DNA from: Leptospira kanakyensis
GTDB taxonomy: Bacteria; Spirochaetota; Leptospiria; Leptospirales; Leptospiraceae
Reading direction: 5' to 3'
NCBI RefSeq assembly: GCF_004769235.1
Contig: NZ_RQFG01000005.1
Span: 248,001-312,000 of the forward strand
DNA: 64,000 nt
In this document: positions 43,599-52,802 of the stretch, in pieces
How positions within the stretch are numbered: the stretch's first letter is position 1
Layout of the letters: each line of letters begins with the position of its first letter
Position numbers and translations under genes: made by a program
Notes under the pieces: generated by a model
The model's input: the letters and a program-made list of their open reading frames with translations, nothing else
What the model was told of the DNA's origin: nothing
Database searches by the model: none

Positions 43599-44480
43599 AG
43601 CCGATAGATCGGTAAAATCGATCCAATTGGTAATTTGGTCTTTTAATCCTTGTTTGGCGTGGATACCAATTCCAATTGATGCGGCATTTAACATCAAAGC
43701 ATCGTTTGCCCCGTCTCCCACAGCCACCACTTGTTCGAGCGGAATGGAAAGTTCCCTTGCATATTGTTTTAGATAGATTTCTTTTTTTTCGCGGTTGATG
43801 ATCTCACCAAAAATTTCTCCGGTAAAAACACCATCCACCTCTTCCAATCCATTGGCTTTGTAAAAACTCACTGGATACTTTTCTGAGAATAATTGTAAAA
43901 CAGGAGTAAACCCACCACTGAGAATTCCTAGTTTGGATGCATTTGCTGGAACAAACTGAAATACCTTTTCCATTCCATCATTCAGTGTTAATAGATCATA
44001 CACTTCTTTAAAACTTTCTTTAGAAAGTCCCGCCAAGTGTTTCACTCGTAACCGAAGGGCTTCATCAAAACCCATCCCACCTTCCATGGCTTGTTTCGTG
44101 ACAGTGGCTACTGCCTCATACACTCCATGTTTTCTTGCCAACTCATCAATGACTTCTTCTTTGATGACAGTGGAATCCATATCAAATACAAAAAGAGATT
44201 CTTTATTTTTTGGTAACAAAGAACCAATGGATAAAAAATCTATTTGGGACTGGGCCAAATCCTTTCGAATTTTTAGAACTTGGTCTCGGTTAAGAAATTC
44301 ATTATTTAAAATCCGAACACAGTGTAACCCAAATCTTTCTGCACGAAATATTTGAGAATCCTTGATCGTAAAAGTTTTGTCCGTTGAAGCATTGGGATGT
44401 TCAGATTTTGTATCAGGAAAGGTTTTTGAAAGAATGGAATCAGAAATAGGGAAACGAGAGATGAGAAGCAGTGAATTCAT
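43569..44480 (-). CDS. serB: Phosphoserine phosphatase
   Basis: The 303-residue HAD-superfamily enzyme makes serine from phosphoserine. The nucleophile and acid are D100 and D102 in FDMDSTV. The lysine region is SGGFTPVL, and the metal site is GDGAND near the C-terminus. Residues 1-95 form the N-terminal domain seen in the longer SerB forms, including the E. coli one. It is 2 nt downstream of the SGNH lipoprotein gene in the same direction, and its last 30 nt overlap mutS in antisense. Confidence 0.93.
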   Translation of the reverse strand: MNSLLLISRFPISDSILSKTFPDTKSEHPNASTDKTFTIKDSQIFRAERFGLHCVRILNNEFLNRDQVLKIRKDLAQSQIDFLSIGSLLPKNKESLFVFDMDSTVIKEEVIDELARKHGVYEAVATVTKQAMEGGMGFDEALRLRVKHLAGLSKESFKEVYDLLTLNDGMEKVFQFVPANASKLGILSGGFTPVLQLFSEKYPVSFYKANGLEEVDGVFTGEIFGEIINREKKEIYLKQYARELSIPLEQVVAVGDGANDALMLNAASIGIGIHAKQGLKDQITNWIDFTDLSALVFLFEDTF

Positions 44481-44482
44481 TT

Positions 44483-45250
44483 TTACTTTTGTAGATAGGG
44501 TCTGAGTTTTTTACCCCAAAGTTCATATCCTTTTTCATTAAAGTGGAGACTGTCCCCATTCGGACGGATGAATTCATCACTCAGAGTGGGAGAATCCACT
44601 TTACGCATCATATCCCAAACTTCGATATATTCCACGTTGTTTGTTGTTCTTGCCACTTGGTTTAAAAACAAATTGAATACAGGGACGATCTGGTTTAATT
44701 CCTTTACCCTTGTGGGAGGAACTGCGATCAGAAAGATCTTCGTATTTCTATTTTTAGAATGAATCTTTTGGATGATAGATAGTAAGTTGTTTTGCACCAA
44801 ACTCAGACATTTGCCTTGGATGAAATCATTTCCCCCAATTTCGATGACTACTTTTTCTGGATGGAGGATAAGAGCATCTTCTTCAATGCGAGAAAGTAAG
44901 GTTTCTGTCATGTCCCCACCAATCCCACGATTGGTAACAGACTGGCCCGGAAATTCTTTCGCCATAAGTTCCGGTACAAATAAATGCACTAAACTATCGC
45001 CGGCAAAAACAACATCGGATCTTTTGATTTTTGCATTGTCTTCTGCGAATAACAAACGCATGGGGAGCCAAGCCTTCTCTATATACTTTTTAAAGTTAGA
45101 GTCGTCTCGCCACCCAGGCTCTGCAAAACATTTAAAACTGGTATCGAAATAGTCTCGTTTCGAGTATGATTTACAATCCGTAACACTCGAAACCAGGGCA
45201 AGAACCATGCCCCATCGAAGGAAGAATTTAATCCTGTTCTTGCGGTTCAT
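44483..45250 (-). CDS. SGNH/GDSL-family lipoprotein hydrolase
   Basis: The 255-residue protein has a hydrophobic N-terminus ending in SSVTDC, a loose lipobox with C26 as the likely lipidated residue. SGNH blocks follow: the nucleophile serine in FAGDSLVH, Gly in RGIGGDMTE, Asn in IGGNDF, and the Asp/His pair in DSLHFNEKG. It is an esterase, lipase or acetylhydrolase on the outer side of the inner or outer membrane. The substrate is unknown. Its start lies inside the small gene at 45228-45407 (23-nt overlap), so they are likely translated together. Confidence 0.85.
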   Translation of the reverse strand: MNRKNRIKFFLRWGMVLALVSSVTDCKSYSKRDYFDTSFKCFAEPGWRDDSNFKKYIEKAWLPMRLLFAEDNAKIKRSDVVFAGDSLVHLFVPELMAKEFPGQSVTNRGIGGDMTETLLSRIEEDALILHPEKVVIEIGGNDFIQGKCLSLVQNNLLSIIQKIHSKNRNTKIFLIAVPPTRVKELNQIVPVFNLFLNQVARTTNNVEYIEVWDMMRKVDSPTLSDEFIRPNGDSLHFNEKGYELWGKKLRPYLQK

Positions 45251-45407
45251 TCATTCGGAAGCGCTTTTGCCAATCTTTGATTTGGGCCTGCGCATATTCT
45301 TCCGTATCACAAATCCGAAATTCAATCGGGTTATTTGTGGTTGTCTCGATGAGTTTGGCTTCGATATACCCGTTCTTTAACTTGGTTGTCTCAATGCGAT
45401 ATCTCAT
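45228..45407 (-). CDS. Small 59-residue protein of unknown function
   Basis: This short frame encodes MRYRIETTKLKNGYIEAKLI and on to a Gln/Glu-rich end. The ATG at 45407 has GGAG 8 nt upstream, an excellent ribosome site. The protein is soluble, charged and has a plausible beta-hairpin followed by a helix (TEEYAQAQIKDWQKRF). No family was recognised. It lies between the sugar symporter and the SGNH lipoprotein genes, all leftward, and its 3' end overlaps the lipoprotein start by 23 nt, which favours a real gene. Confidence 0.6.
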   Translation of the reverse strand: MRYRIETTKLKNGYIEAKLIETTTNNPIEFRICDTEEYAQAQIKDWQKRFRMNEPQEQD

Positions 45408-45431
45408 CTGAATAGCTCCAAAAACCAGGAT

Positions 45432-46979
45432 TTAATTACCACGTATCTTTGCAATCTCTTCTAAAGTTTCATCTTCCTTGTATTTTCCAAAGAGAAAGAT
45501 GGCCAAAATACAGAATGCAGAGGCAAGAGGACCAGTCAGACGAACGCCTAGCTCCCCTCCTGCTTCCTCTTCTTCGACTTTACAAATGGTAGATTCCTTA
45601 CTTATTTTTGCCTCAACTTCTAAATTTTTTTTCACTTCAAGCTTGGAATCGGAGACAGAAGGTGCAATGATTCCCGTAACATGGGGTGATGCGTTTTTCT
45701 TTGTTTCACGGTCAAGTCCAAGTAGGATTACTGAACTAAAGATAAGAACAGCCAGTGTTTGTCCCAACTTTTGCATAAAGGTTCTACCCGCATAAAACAA
45801 ACCTTCTCGTTTTGATCCTGTTTTTAATGAATCCAGTTCAGCAATATCAGCCAAAATGGCATTCGGTAAAATCCCAAGAATGGCAATGGGAACCGCAGCA
45901 ATGGTTACGATCAAATAACCTTGGATATGCGGAGATAAAGGTAAACTATCTTTTCCGATAAAATAGATAGAGAGGAACAAAAATAGAAAAACATAGAAGC
46001 CAAATAGAACTGTTTTTTTCTTACCGATCTTCTTTGCCACTGCATTGACCACTGGATAAAAAGCAAAAGAAACTAGTAACATTACCGTAAGTAATTGTGT
46101 TACAAATTCTCGTTCTAGTTCCAAAAGAACCGTTACATAATAAGAAATCCCTGTTGTGAGAATGGTAAGGGCAAGGAAATAACAAAGATCCGATAAAGCG
46201 AAGTATAGAAAATTCTTATTTTTGAATGTAAGAAAGATGGCTTCTTTGAAAGGAACACTCGAGGCTTCCGCCTCACAATAGGTTTTTTCATGGATCGTAA
46301 ATACAGGGAAATACATACAAATCGCTGCAAACACACATAAAATTCCAAGAGCATATTGACGCGCGACCAAAGTTTGGATGGTTAGATCAGCATCGAAAAC
46401 AAAGTTTGCTTTCAGGGCACTGGCAATCATTGGTTCTGTGGATGCCACAATGATCCCTAAAGCATAAGTAACAGAAATATAAGTAGAAAGGTTTAACCTT
46501 TCTTCTGGAGTATGCCCAAGTTCTGGAATGAGAGCAAAGAAGGGAGTCACATAGATGGTTAAAAATAGGTAAAAAAGCAACATACAACCAGTCATCCAAA
46601 CCAGGTTTGCGGAAGAGACGAAGTTGTAAGGAGGAACAAAAATTAACCAACAAAAGACGGCAGCTGGGACTCCACCGAGAAAAAGAAAAGGAATCCTTCT
46701 CCCAAACCGGGAAGAAAATCTGTCTGAGGAATTGGCAATGACAGGATCGGTAAAGGCATCCCACAAACGGCCTACGGCTGCAACAATTCCAATGGTGGAA
46801 AGCCCCCAGAAGGCCATTTTTTCAATGAGGTCGGGAAAACATTCCTGCCCCGGTTTCGGTGCTGGCGGTAGATAGAAGTAAACTTGGTGGAGACCAATGA
46901 TATTGATGAGTGTGGACCAACCCAATTGGCCGATCGCATAACTCATTTGTTTTCGAAATGGTAAAGATGGTTTTCGCAT
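45432..46979 (-). CDS. GPH-family (MelB-like) sugar:cation symporter
   Basis: The 515-residue protein has about twelve membrane helices. The N-terminal signature GRLWDAFTDPVIANSSDR is the MelB-type motif of the glycoside-pentoside-hexuronide symporters, followed by RFGRRIP. Transported solute is likely a sugar or glycoside with sodium or proton. A long hydrophilic loop (about 425-480), rich in Glu/Lys/Ser, interrupts the last helices. The ATG at 46979 is chosen, with a GTG 9 nt upstream as an alternative. It follows bioB by 59 nt, where a hairpin lies. A role in biotin metabolism is not suggested by family. Confidence 0.85.
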   Translation of the reverse strand: MRKPSLPFRKQMSYAIGQLGWSTLINIIGLHQVYFYLPPAPKPGQECFPDLIEKMAFWGLSTIGIVAAVGRLWDAFTDPVIANSSDRFSSRFGRRIPFLFLGGVPAAVFCWLIFVPPYNFVSSANLVWMTGCMLLFYLFLTIYVTPFFALIPELGHTPEERLNLSTYISVTYALGIIVASTEPMIASALKANFVFDADLTIQTLVARQYALGILCVFAAICMYFPVFTIHEKTYCEAEASSVPFKEAIFLTFKNKNFLYFALSDLCYFLALTILTTGISYYVTVLLELEREFVTQLLTVMLLVSFAFYPVVNAVAKKIGKKKTVLFGFYVFLFLFLSIYFIGKDSLPLSPHIQGYLIVTIAAVPIAILGILPNAILADIAELDSLKTGSKREGLFYAGRTFMQKLGQTLAVLIFSSVILLGLDRETKKNASPHVTGIIAPSVSDSKLEVKKNLEVEAKISKESTICKVEEEEAGGELGVRLTGPLASAFCILAIFLFGKYKEDETLEEIAKIRGN

Positions 46980-46992
46980 GTTTCTCACTAGA

Positions 46993-47020
46993 GGCGGTAA
47001 AGTAGGAGCATACTACCGCC
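46993..47020 (-). promoter_or_regulatory. Hairpin between bioB and the symporter gene
   Basis: GGCGGT and AGTA (46993-47004) pair with TACT and ACCGCC (47011-47020), leaving a 2-nt bulge and a 6-nt loop. No T-run follows in either sense, so it is not a standard terminator. It lies 13 nt before the symporter start and could slow ribosomes or processing between the two genes. Confidence 0.4.
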
Positions 47021-47038
47021 AAAAGTAAAAAAGGCAAA

Positions 47039-48094
47039 CTACTTTTTATGTTTATAGAGCTCTGGAAAATTTTTCTCGTCGTAAAGGGATTGTGTTTCGT
47101 ATTCTTCCCATCCTTCAGGAACACCTTCTGTAAATTCAGGCACCATAGAACAGTCACGAATTAAGTTCATGGTCTGAACCATTTCACTTCCTTTTACGTT
47201 TAAGTATCCTTCAGCAAACAATGAATTGGCTACAAATAGAGCCATAGATTGTAAGGAACCTAAATGGCCTTCTCTTCCTGCACCAATCCGAATTTCTGAA
47301 TCTGGATTTACCAATCGAAATACAGACAAAACTCGGATACAAAACTCTGGAGTGAGTGATGACTTCTGGATGGCATGACCTTTGATAGGAATAAAAAAGT
47401 TAACAGGGATAGATATAACACCAAGACGTTTCAATTCAAAAGCAACTTGCACAAGGTCTTTCAATTCTTCTCCCATCCCGACTATGATCCCAGAACAAAG
47501 TCCGATATCTGCTTCTTTTGCCGCCTCAAGTGTTGTTAGTCGGTCTTTGAAGGTATGAGTGGAACAAATTTCATTGTATTTGGACTCTGAAGTATTGAGG
47601 TTATGATTGTACCTGTCAAGGCCTGCATCTTTTAAGGTTCTGGCTTTTTTAGCATCCAAAATTCCTGCAGACAAACAAACCTTCATTCCAAGTTCTCCAT
47701 TGATTTTGGAGATGGTCTCAGCGAGTTTATCAACTGCCTTGTCCGTTGGACCACGGCCCGAGGTCACCATACAAAACCGGTAGGCACCATTGTCTTTGGC
47801 ACGTTTGGCATCTTCCCAAATTTCTTCTGGAGATTTTAAAGAATATTCTTGGATTCCAGAATCTCCGCCTTTTCTTTGTGCGCAGTATCCACAGTCTTCG
47901 GGGCAATAACCATTTTTGATATTATCTAATATATGAATGCGAACACGATTGGTATAATAACGATTTCGTTCTTCTGCCGCACGAGCAACAACCGAAAGCA
48001 AAGGGACTTTTCCTTCTAGGATTTCAAAGGCTTCCGCTTCCGTAATTAAGGATGGTGCTTGGGAAACTGTTTTTTCTTGGACTTCTGCAATCAT
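47039..48094 (-). CDS. bioB: Biotin synthase
   Basis: The 351-residue radical-SAM enzyme inserts sulfur into dethiobiotin. The SAM-binding iron-sulfur cluster cysteines are C64, C68 and C71 in CPEDCGYC. The second, sulfur-donating cluster ligands are later Cys residues and R in the barrel (for example RIGAGREGH). Length matches the family. It is the third of a leftward bioD-bioA-bioB set, 63 bp after bioA. A region before its start can form two small hairpins that may modulate expression. Confidence 0.96.
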   Translation of the reverse strand: MIAEVQEKTVSQAPSLITEAEAFEILEGKVPLLSVVARAAEERNRYYTNRVRIHILDNIKNGYCPEDCGYCAQRKGGDSGIQEYSLKSPEEIWEDAKRAKDNGAYRFCMVTSGRGPTDKAVDKLAETISKINGELGMKVCLSAGILDAKKARTLKDAGLDRYNHNLNTSESKYNEICSTHTFKDRLTTLEAAKEADIGLCSGIIVGMGEELKDLVQVAFELKRLGVISIPVNFFIPIKGHAIQKSSLTPEFCIRVLSVFRLVNPDSEIRIGAGREGHLGSLQSMALFVANSLFAEGYLNVKGSEMVQTMNLIRDCSMVPEFTEGVPEGWEEYETQSLYDEKNFPELYKHKK

Positions 48095-48157
48095 GGGAAC
48101 AGGTTCTGGATGGAGCCAACCTGTGTAAACGAAGAAAATCGCTTCGTATATTTAGTC

Positions 48158-49480
48158 TCAATCTGATTCGGCAAAACTAAGGAGGGTTTGTTCCAATCCT
48201 AAAAAGATTTGGTCGAGAGAGTTTTCGGAAATTGTATAAGGCGGAGTGATATAAATCGTTCGGCCGAGCGGGCGGATCAGAACTCGATATTCCTTCATTT
48301 TCTCTCGGATCCTTCTCCCAACAGGATTCAAATACTCATCTTCAGCAATGGTTTCCTGAAACTCAAAAGCAAAGATCCCGCCCATCACTCGAACATTTTT
48401 GATTCGATTTCCCAACGTTTTTTGGAATGGTTCGATCCGTTTTTGTAATGAGGCCTCAAGTTTTTTTACGAGGCCGAGTCCTGTTTCTTTTAAAAGTTTC
48501 ACGGACGCATAACCCACGCTACATGCAAGTGGATTTCCCGTCATCGTATGGGCATGGAAAAAAGCTTTATACGGATCTTTTGATAAAAATTGTTCGTAAA
48601 TAAATTTTGAAACCAAAGTAGCACCAAGGGGTAACATTCCTCCGGTAAGACCTTTTGCCATTACAAGTAAATCCGGTTTCACACCTGCCTTTTGGTAAGC
48701 AAAAAATTCACCAAGTCTCCCCATTCCGGTAAACACTTCATCAAAGATAAGAAGTGTATTTGTTGCGGTTGCCAGTTCCCTTAGTTTGACTAAAACCTTT
48801 TTATCATAAAACAACATGCCGTTGGCACCAAAAACCAGTGGTTCAATCACAATCCCTACATATTCTTTTTGTTTGATTGCGAGTTCTAAATCGGACAAAC
48901 ATTCCGTATGGCAACTGTTTGCTGATTTTCCCCAAGGACAAAACATACAATTCGGAGCTGGGAATTCTTTTGTTGGGAATCTAAGTTCAGAATAAATACG
49001 ATTGAAGTAATTTTTTCCAGAAACATTCATAGCTCCAATGCTATCCCCATGATATGAATTGGAAAATACGAGGAACTCCGATCGTGGTTTATAATCTGGA
49101 TGGTTTTGATAAAACTGAACAGAAAGTTTTAAGGCAATTTCTATCGCATTGGATCCGTTATCAGAATAAAAAACTTTATGAAATTCAGAGTTGGTTAATT
49201 CCAACAAAACTTTTGATAAAGATTCAGCTGGAGGATGGATATGACCAGCAAGCATGATATGATCCAGTTCTTTCAATTGTTTCTCTAAAGCCAAAACTAG
49301 TTTAGGATGGCGATGTCCAAAAATCATTGTCCACCAACTAGCAATCGCATCAATCCAGGAATTCCCAAAAGAATCAATTACGAACTCATCAGTTGCCTGA
49401 ACGAAATTGATTAAGGTTTCTCCTTCCTCTTGGATGGTTAAAGGAACCCAGGTATTTGTTTCAATTGGATTAAAATTCAT
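48158..49480 (-). CDS. bioA: Adenosylmethionine-8-amino-7-oxononanoate aminotransferase
   Basis: The 440-residue PLP enzyme converts KAPA to DAPA in biotin synthesis, usually with S-adenosylmethionine as the amino donor. The phosphate-binding phrase is SDNGSNAIEIA, the Asp is in LIFDEVFTGMGR, and the PLP lysine is in MAKGLTGGMLPLGA. Length and motifs match BioA rather than other class III aminotransferases, and context agrees. It overlaps bioD by 11 nt, so the two are translationally coupled. Confidence 0.95.
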   Translation of the reverse strand: MNFNPIETNTWVPLTIQEEGETLINFVQATDEFVIDSFGNSWIDAIASWWTMIFGHRHPKLVLALEKQLKELDHIMLAGHIHPPAESLSKVLLELTNSEFHKVFYSDNGSNAIEIALKLSVQFYQNHPDYKPRSEFLVFSNSYHGDSIGAMNVSGKNYFNRIYSELRFPTKEFPAPNCMFCPWGKSANSCHTECLSDLELAIKQKEYVGIVIEPLVFGANGMLFYDKKVLVKLRELATATNTLLIFDEVFTGMGRLGEFFAYQKAGVKPDLLVMAKGLTGGMLPLGATLVSKFIYEQFLSKDPYKAFFHAHTMTGNPLACSVGYASVKLLKETGLGLVKKLEASLQKRIEPFQKTLGNRIKNVRVMGGIFAFEFQETIAEDEYLNPVGRRIREKMKEYRVLIRPLGRTIYITPPYTISENSLDQIFLGLEQTLLSFAESD

Positions 49481-50162
49481 CTTCTGGATTTAAAATTGTA
49501 TCAATGACATTACGGTTGGTATCAAAATGATTGTTGGCAAAAACAAGGAATTCCTCGGGTGATAATTTTTGTTCTGGGAAATTGGTAATTCCAAGGCAAG
49601 GAGCGCCACCTAATCTTTGTATGGTTTCCGCATTATCGGCTTGTAAGGGATTATTTTGTCCTACTAAATAAAAACCAAGGACAGGAATGAATCTACTGGT
49701 CAATGCATCTAAGGTTAAAAGTGTGTGATTGATCGTTCCAAGTTCCGTGGATCCAATCACAATGACAGGAAGATTACTTTCCCCAATCCCTCTGATAGTT
49801 AAATAATTCTCCGTTAAGGGAACAAAAACCCCTCCTGCCCCCTCAATCAAAGTGTTAGTTTTTCTTTCCTTGGTTAAAACATTCAGTAGGTGTTTGGGAT
49901 CCAAAACGATCCCCTCCTGTTTGGAGGCATAATGTGGGCTTGCGGGTGTAGAAAATTCATAAACCGGTTTCAGAAAGTAGGAATCAGGTAGATCTGTTGT
50001 TTTTCGAATGAATTCTGTATCCCCTGCGCTAGGCGCACCTGTTTGGACGGGTTTCCAATATCGAAATTCATGGCGCTTTGCATACTTTGCCATAAACAGA
50101 CTCGAAAAAAAAGTTTTTCCAATGTCCGTTCCCGTGCCTGTTACGTAAAAAGCTTGGCCCAT
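49470..50162 (-). CDS. bioD: Dethiobiotin synthetase
   Basis: The 230-residue P-loop enzyme forms the ureido ring of dethiobiotin from DAPA, CO2 and ATP. The P-loop is GTGTDIGKT (residues 9-17). VQTGAPSAGDTEF and IEGAGGVFVPL are typical BioD motifs. I chose the ATG at 50162, which puts the P-loop at the usual distance from the start; a TTG 9 nt upstream is also in frame. It is the first gene of the bio set and lies 59 bp from the divergent cyclic-nucleotide-binding gene. No bioF is adjacent. Confidence 0.94.
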   Translation of the reverse strand: MGQAFYVTGTGTDIGKTFFSSLFMAKYAKRHEFRYWKPVQTGAPSAGDTEFIRKTTDLPDSYFLKPVYEFSTPASPHYASKQEGIVLDPKHLLNVLTKERKTNTLIEGAGGVFVPLTENYLTIRGIGESNLPVIVIGSTELGTINHTLLTLDALTSRFIPVLGFYLVGQNNPLQADNAETIQRLGGAPCLGITNFPEQKLSPEEFLVFANNHFDTNRNVIDTILNPEDEF

Positions 50163-50221
50163 ACGGATCAAGTTTTATCAATTCCAGGCCCCGTCTATCC
50201 GATTTATATAGGAGAGGCTTT

Positions 50222-50743
50222 ATGCAACTTCCCCTTTGGAAATCAATTCTCAAACGTGACGAAAACCCAATTACGGAGATTTCGCATTTTTTACGCGAAA
50301 CCGCTATCTTTGAAGGTATGTCTCGCCGAACTTTACGTGAAGTCGCAAGGCTCATCCACAAACGAAAGTATTATGCAGGTGAAACCATTTTTTACCAAGG
50401 CCAAGCGGGGACAGGAGTATATCTTATCCTCCAAGGTAAGGTAGAAATTTATTCAGAAAGAGAAGGAGTGACTTTAAAACTCGCCGAACTAGAGAAAGGT
50501 GCCTTTTTTGGAGAGTTAGCTCTGTTTCAAGACTTTCCAAGATCAGCAACGGCAGTAGCACTTGTTGATTCCATTTTGTTAGGATTTTTCCAACCAGAAC
50601 TAAAAACTTTATTAGAAACAAAACCAAGAGTTGGAAATGATCTACTCCTTAGTTTTGCATCCATCATTGCGGATAGACTTCGCAAAACAAATGATACACT
50701 CGAAGCTGCTTACTTCAAAAGTAAAAAAAATAAATCCAAATGA
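50222..50743 (+). CDS. Cyclic-nucleotide-binding domain protein
   Basis: The 173-residue protein is essentially one CAP-type cyclic-nucleotide-binding domain. The phosphate-binding cassette is FFGELALFQDFPRSATA, with E98 and R107 as the ribose and phosphate ligands, so cAMP or cGMP binding is likely. There is no helix-turn-helix, so it is not a Crp-type transcription factor. It may regulate a partner protein. A strong ribosome site (AGGAGAGG) precedes the ATG. Its stop overlaps the start of the following permease gene (ATGA). Confidence 0.8.
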   Translation: MQLPLWKSILKRDENPITEISHFLRETAIFEGMSRRTLREVARLIHKRKYYAGETIFYQGQAGTGVYLILQGKVEIYSEREGVTLKLAELEKGAFFGELALFQDFPRSATAVALVDSILLGFFQPELKTLLETKPRVGNDLLLSFASIIADRLRKTNDTLEAAYFKSKKNKSK

Positions 50744-51798
50744 GCACCAAAGAAAACAATATCTCTTCCTTAATTTTGCGTAGTGCTTTTTTTGGGCTCA
50801 TCATACTCACAGCCCTTATTGGCATCATTGGTGTTAAATTTTTAGCGATCCCACTTCTTATTTCAGGAATCCATTTTTATATCTTTCATGGGATTGTGGA
50901 TTATTTTGAATCAAGAGGAATCCATAGAGCCATTACTATCATTATTATTTTTTCAATTTTGATTGCAGGGGCTTATTGGTTTTTGGCCTTTTACTTACCA
51001 AATCTTTTTGAAAAGGCCCAACCCATAGTTTCAGAATGGTCTATCAAAATGGAAGATCCGAATTTTCAGTTACTCGATTTTAATAAACTTCCCGTACTTT
51101 CAAAAAATCCAGAACTTTGGAAAAAAATCATCAACCCAGAAGAAGTTGCCAAAATGGCAACAAGCAACTTAGAAGAATTTTTAAGAGGAATGGTTGTGAT
51201 GATTCCTACTTTTATAAGTTGGATGATCATCATTCCTATCATCAGTTTCTTTTTGCTTTTGGATGCTAACTTAATTTATAAAACAATGATTAGTTTTATA
51301 CCCAATCGTTTTTTTGAAATGTTCCTCATGGTGTTTTATCGAATGAACCAACAAATCACTAGTTATTTAAAAAGTTTAGTGATCCAATGTGGAATCATGG
51401 CCATCGTAGCATCTCTTGGATTTTATCTTGTTGGAGTGAAATTCTTTTTTCTCTTTGGAATTTTTCTCGGTGTTGCCAATTCCATTCCCTATTTGGGCCC
51501 ACTCGTGGGAGCGGTTCCGCCCATTTTATTTTCGATTCTTTTCCCTGAGATGTCCCCATCCATTGGATCCATTGCTTCTGTTGTTGTGGTAGCGCAGTTA
51601 GTAGACAATGCCATCGTCCAACCTGTGGTGATAGCCAATGCGGTCTCTCTTCATCCTCTTGCCATACTCATTGGAATTGCTGTTGGAGGTAACTTTTTTG
51701 GAATCTTTGGGATGTTACTCGCCATTCCCGTTTTGTCCATCTTAAAGGTTACGATTGGGATTCTTTACCACGCACTGAAAGAACACCAAATCATATAA
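50740..51798 (+). CDS. AI-2E-family (PerM/TqsA-like) permease
   Basis: The 352-residue protein has about seven or eight membrane helices with the family's middle soluble segment (about 100-150). The conserved GVANSIPYLGPLVGAVPP and DNAIVQPVV phrases are diagnostic of the AI-2E/UPF0118 group, which covers putative exporters of autoinducer-2 and sodium/proton antiporters. The substrate is not fixed by sequence. Translation is coupled to the preceding cyclic-nucleotide-binding protein, which may regulate it. Confidence 0.85.
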   Translation: MSTKENNISSLILRSAFFGLIILTALIGIIGVKFLAIPLLISGIHFYIFHGIVDYFESRGIHRAITIIIIFSILIAGAYWFLAFYLPNLFEKAQPIVSEWSIKMEDPNFQLLDFNKLPVLSKNPELWKKIINPEEVAKMATSNLEEFLRGMVVMIPTFISWMIIIPIISFFLLLDANLIYKTMISFIPNRFFEMFLMVFYRMNQQITSYLKSLVIQCGIMAIVASLGFYLVGVKFFFLFGIFLGVANSIPYLGPLVGAVPPILFSILFPEMSPSIGSIASVVVVAQLVDNAIVQPVVIANAVSLHPLAILIGIAVGGNFFGIFGMLLAIPVLSILKVTIGILYHALKEHQII

Positions 51799-51817
51799 TT
51801 CAAAATTAAGAAAAGAT

Positions 51818-51840
51818 GTGTAGAGAATACAAATCTACAC
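51818..51840. terminator. Hairpin between the convergent permease genes
   Basis: GTGTAGA (51818-51824) pairs with TCTACAC (51834-51840) around a 9-nt loop in the 47-bp space between two convergent genes. No T-run follows, so it is at best a weak terminator or an mRNA 3' stabiliser for both. Confidence 0.4.
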
Positions 51841-51845
51841 GTTGA

Positions 51846-52760
51846 TCATTCTTCTCGTTTGTTCCACTTACCTAATTCAGAAAATACAATTCCAAACAGG
51901 GTAAGACCCGAACCAATCGCTCCCACAACCCCTAACCTTTCTCCTAACACCAAGTAAGCGAGAAAAAAGGAAAACACCGGTTCCATACTATAAAGTAATC
52001 CTGCCCGAGCCGGAGGGACAGCCTTTTGGTATCTAGTTTGGATTTGGGTCGTGAAGATCGTAGCAAAAACAGAAGTATAAATGATTCCAATCCAAAACTT
52101 CATATCAAAATGAATGGAGATGGTTTGGTTTAAAAAAATGGATTCTACAGGAAATAAGGAGGTGGAAACAACTGCAATGAGAAGGATCTCAAAGGAAACT
52201 AAAATTTGTGCAGGAATTTTTTTACTAAAAATATCGATGAGGATGATATAAATAGCAAAGAAAAAAGCACCAATGAGAGTCAGTCCATCACCAAACCCAA
52301 ATCCAATGGAAGTAACAATTTCATCATACGTTTTTCCATTTTGTGAGATTAGAAACAAACCAACCACCACAATCAAAACAGCAACCCAGGTGCGAAGTGA
52401 AGGTAACTTTCTTTCGATGGCAATTTGTAACAAAGGAACAAACACAACATAGGCTCCCGTCATAAATCCAGACTGCGTAGCCGTAGTATAAACAAGTCCA
52501 ATCGTTTGGAAGGCGTAACCCAAAAGAGCTGACAAAGCCACGAGAAAGGCTGGGAAAATATAATCCCACCTTCTATTTGCTTTGGAAAATAAAGTTTTAC
52601 GATATAGGAGTAAAGCGATGATTCCTGCGAGCCAAAACCGAACGGCTAAAAATAAGAAGGGAGGCACCGAATCCAGTGCAAGTTTGATGACCACAAAGGT
52701 TCCACCCCAAAGAATGGCGGCAATCACCAAAAAGAGTTCGGGAGTGAAGATCCTAGACAT
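51846..52760 (-). CDS. DMT/EamA-family permease
   Basis: The 304-residue protein has ten membrane helices made of two EamA repeats (the second begins near FGFGDGLTLIGAFFFAIYI). Family members export metabolites such as amino acids or nucleotides. The cargo is unknown. Start at 52760 (MSRIFTPELF) is preferred over a longer frame that would overlap the divergent gene at 52803 by more than 100 nt. It is convergent with the AI-2E-type permease. Confidence 0.82.
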   Translation of the reverse strand: MSRIFTPELFLVIAAILWGGTFVVIKLALDSVPPFLFLAVRFWLAGIIALLLYRKTLFSKANRRWDYIFPAFLVALSALLGYAFQTIGLVYTTATQSGFMTGAYVVFVPLLQIAIERKLPSLRTWVAVLIVVVGLFLISQNGKTYDEIVTSIGFGFGDGLTLIGAFFFAIYIILIDIFSKKIPAQILVSFEILLIAVVSTSLFPVESIFLNQTISIHFDMKFWIGIIYTSVFATIFTTQIQTRYQKAVPPARAGLLYSMEPVFSFFLAYLVLGERLGVVGAIGSGLTLFGIVFSELGKWNKREE

Positions 52761-52802
52761 ATGAGTCAATCTCTTGAAAGAAAGGTCTAGAGCAAGAAAA
52801 AG

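Noticed and set aside
50163..50221. A BioR- or BirA-type operator between bioD and the cyclic-nucleotide-binding gene.
   Set aside because: A weak TCTAT...ATAGGA similarity exists, but neither the BioR consensus nor a long BirA-type dyad can be made out.
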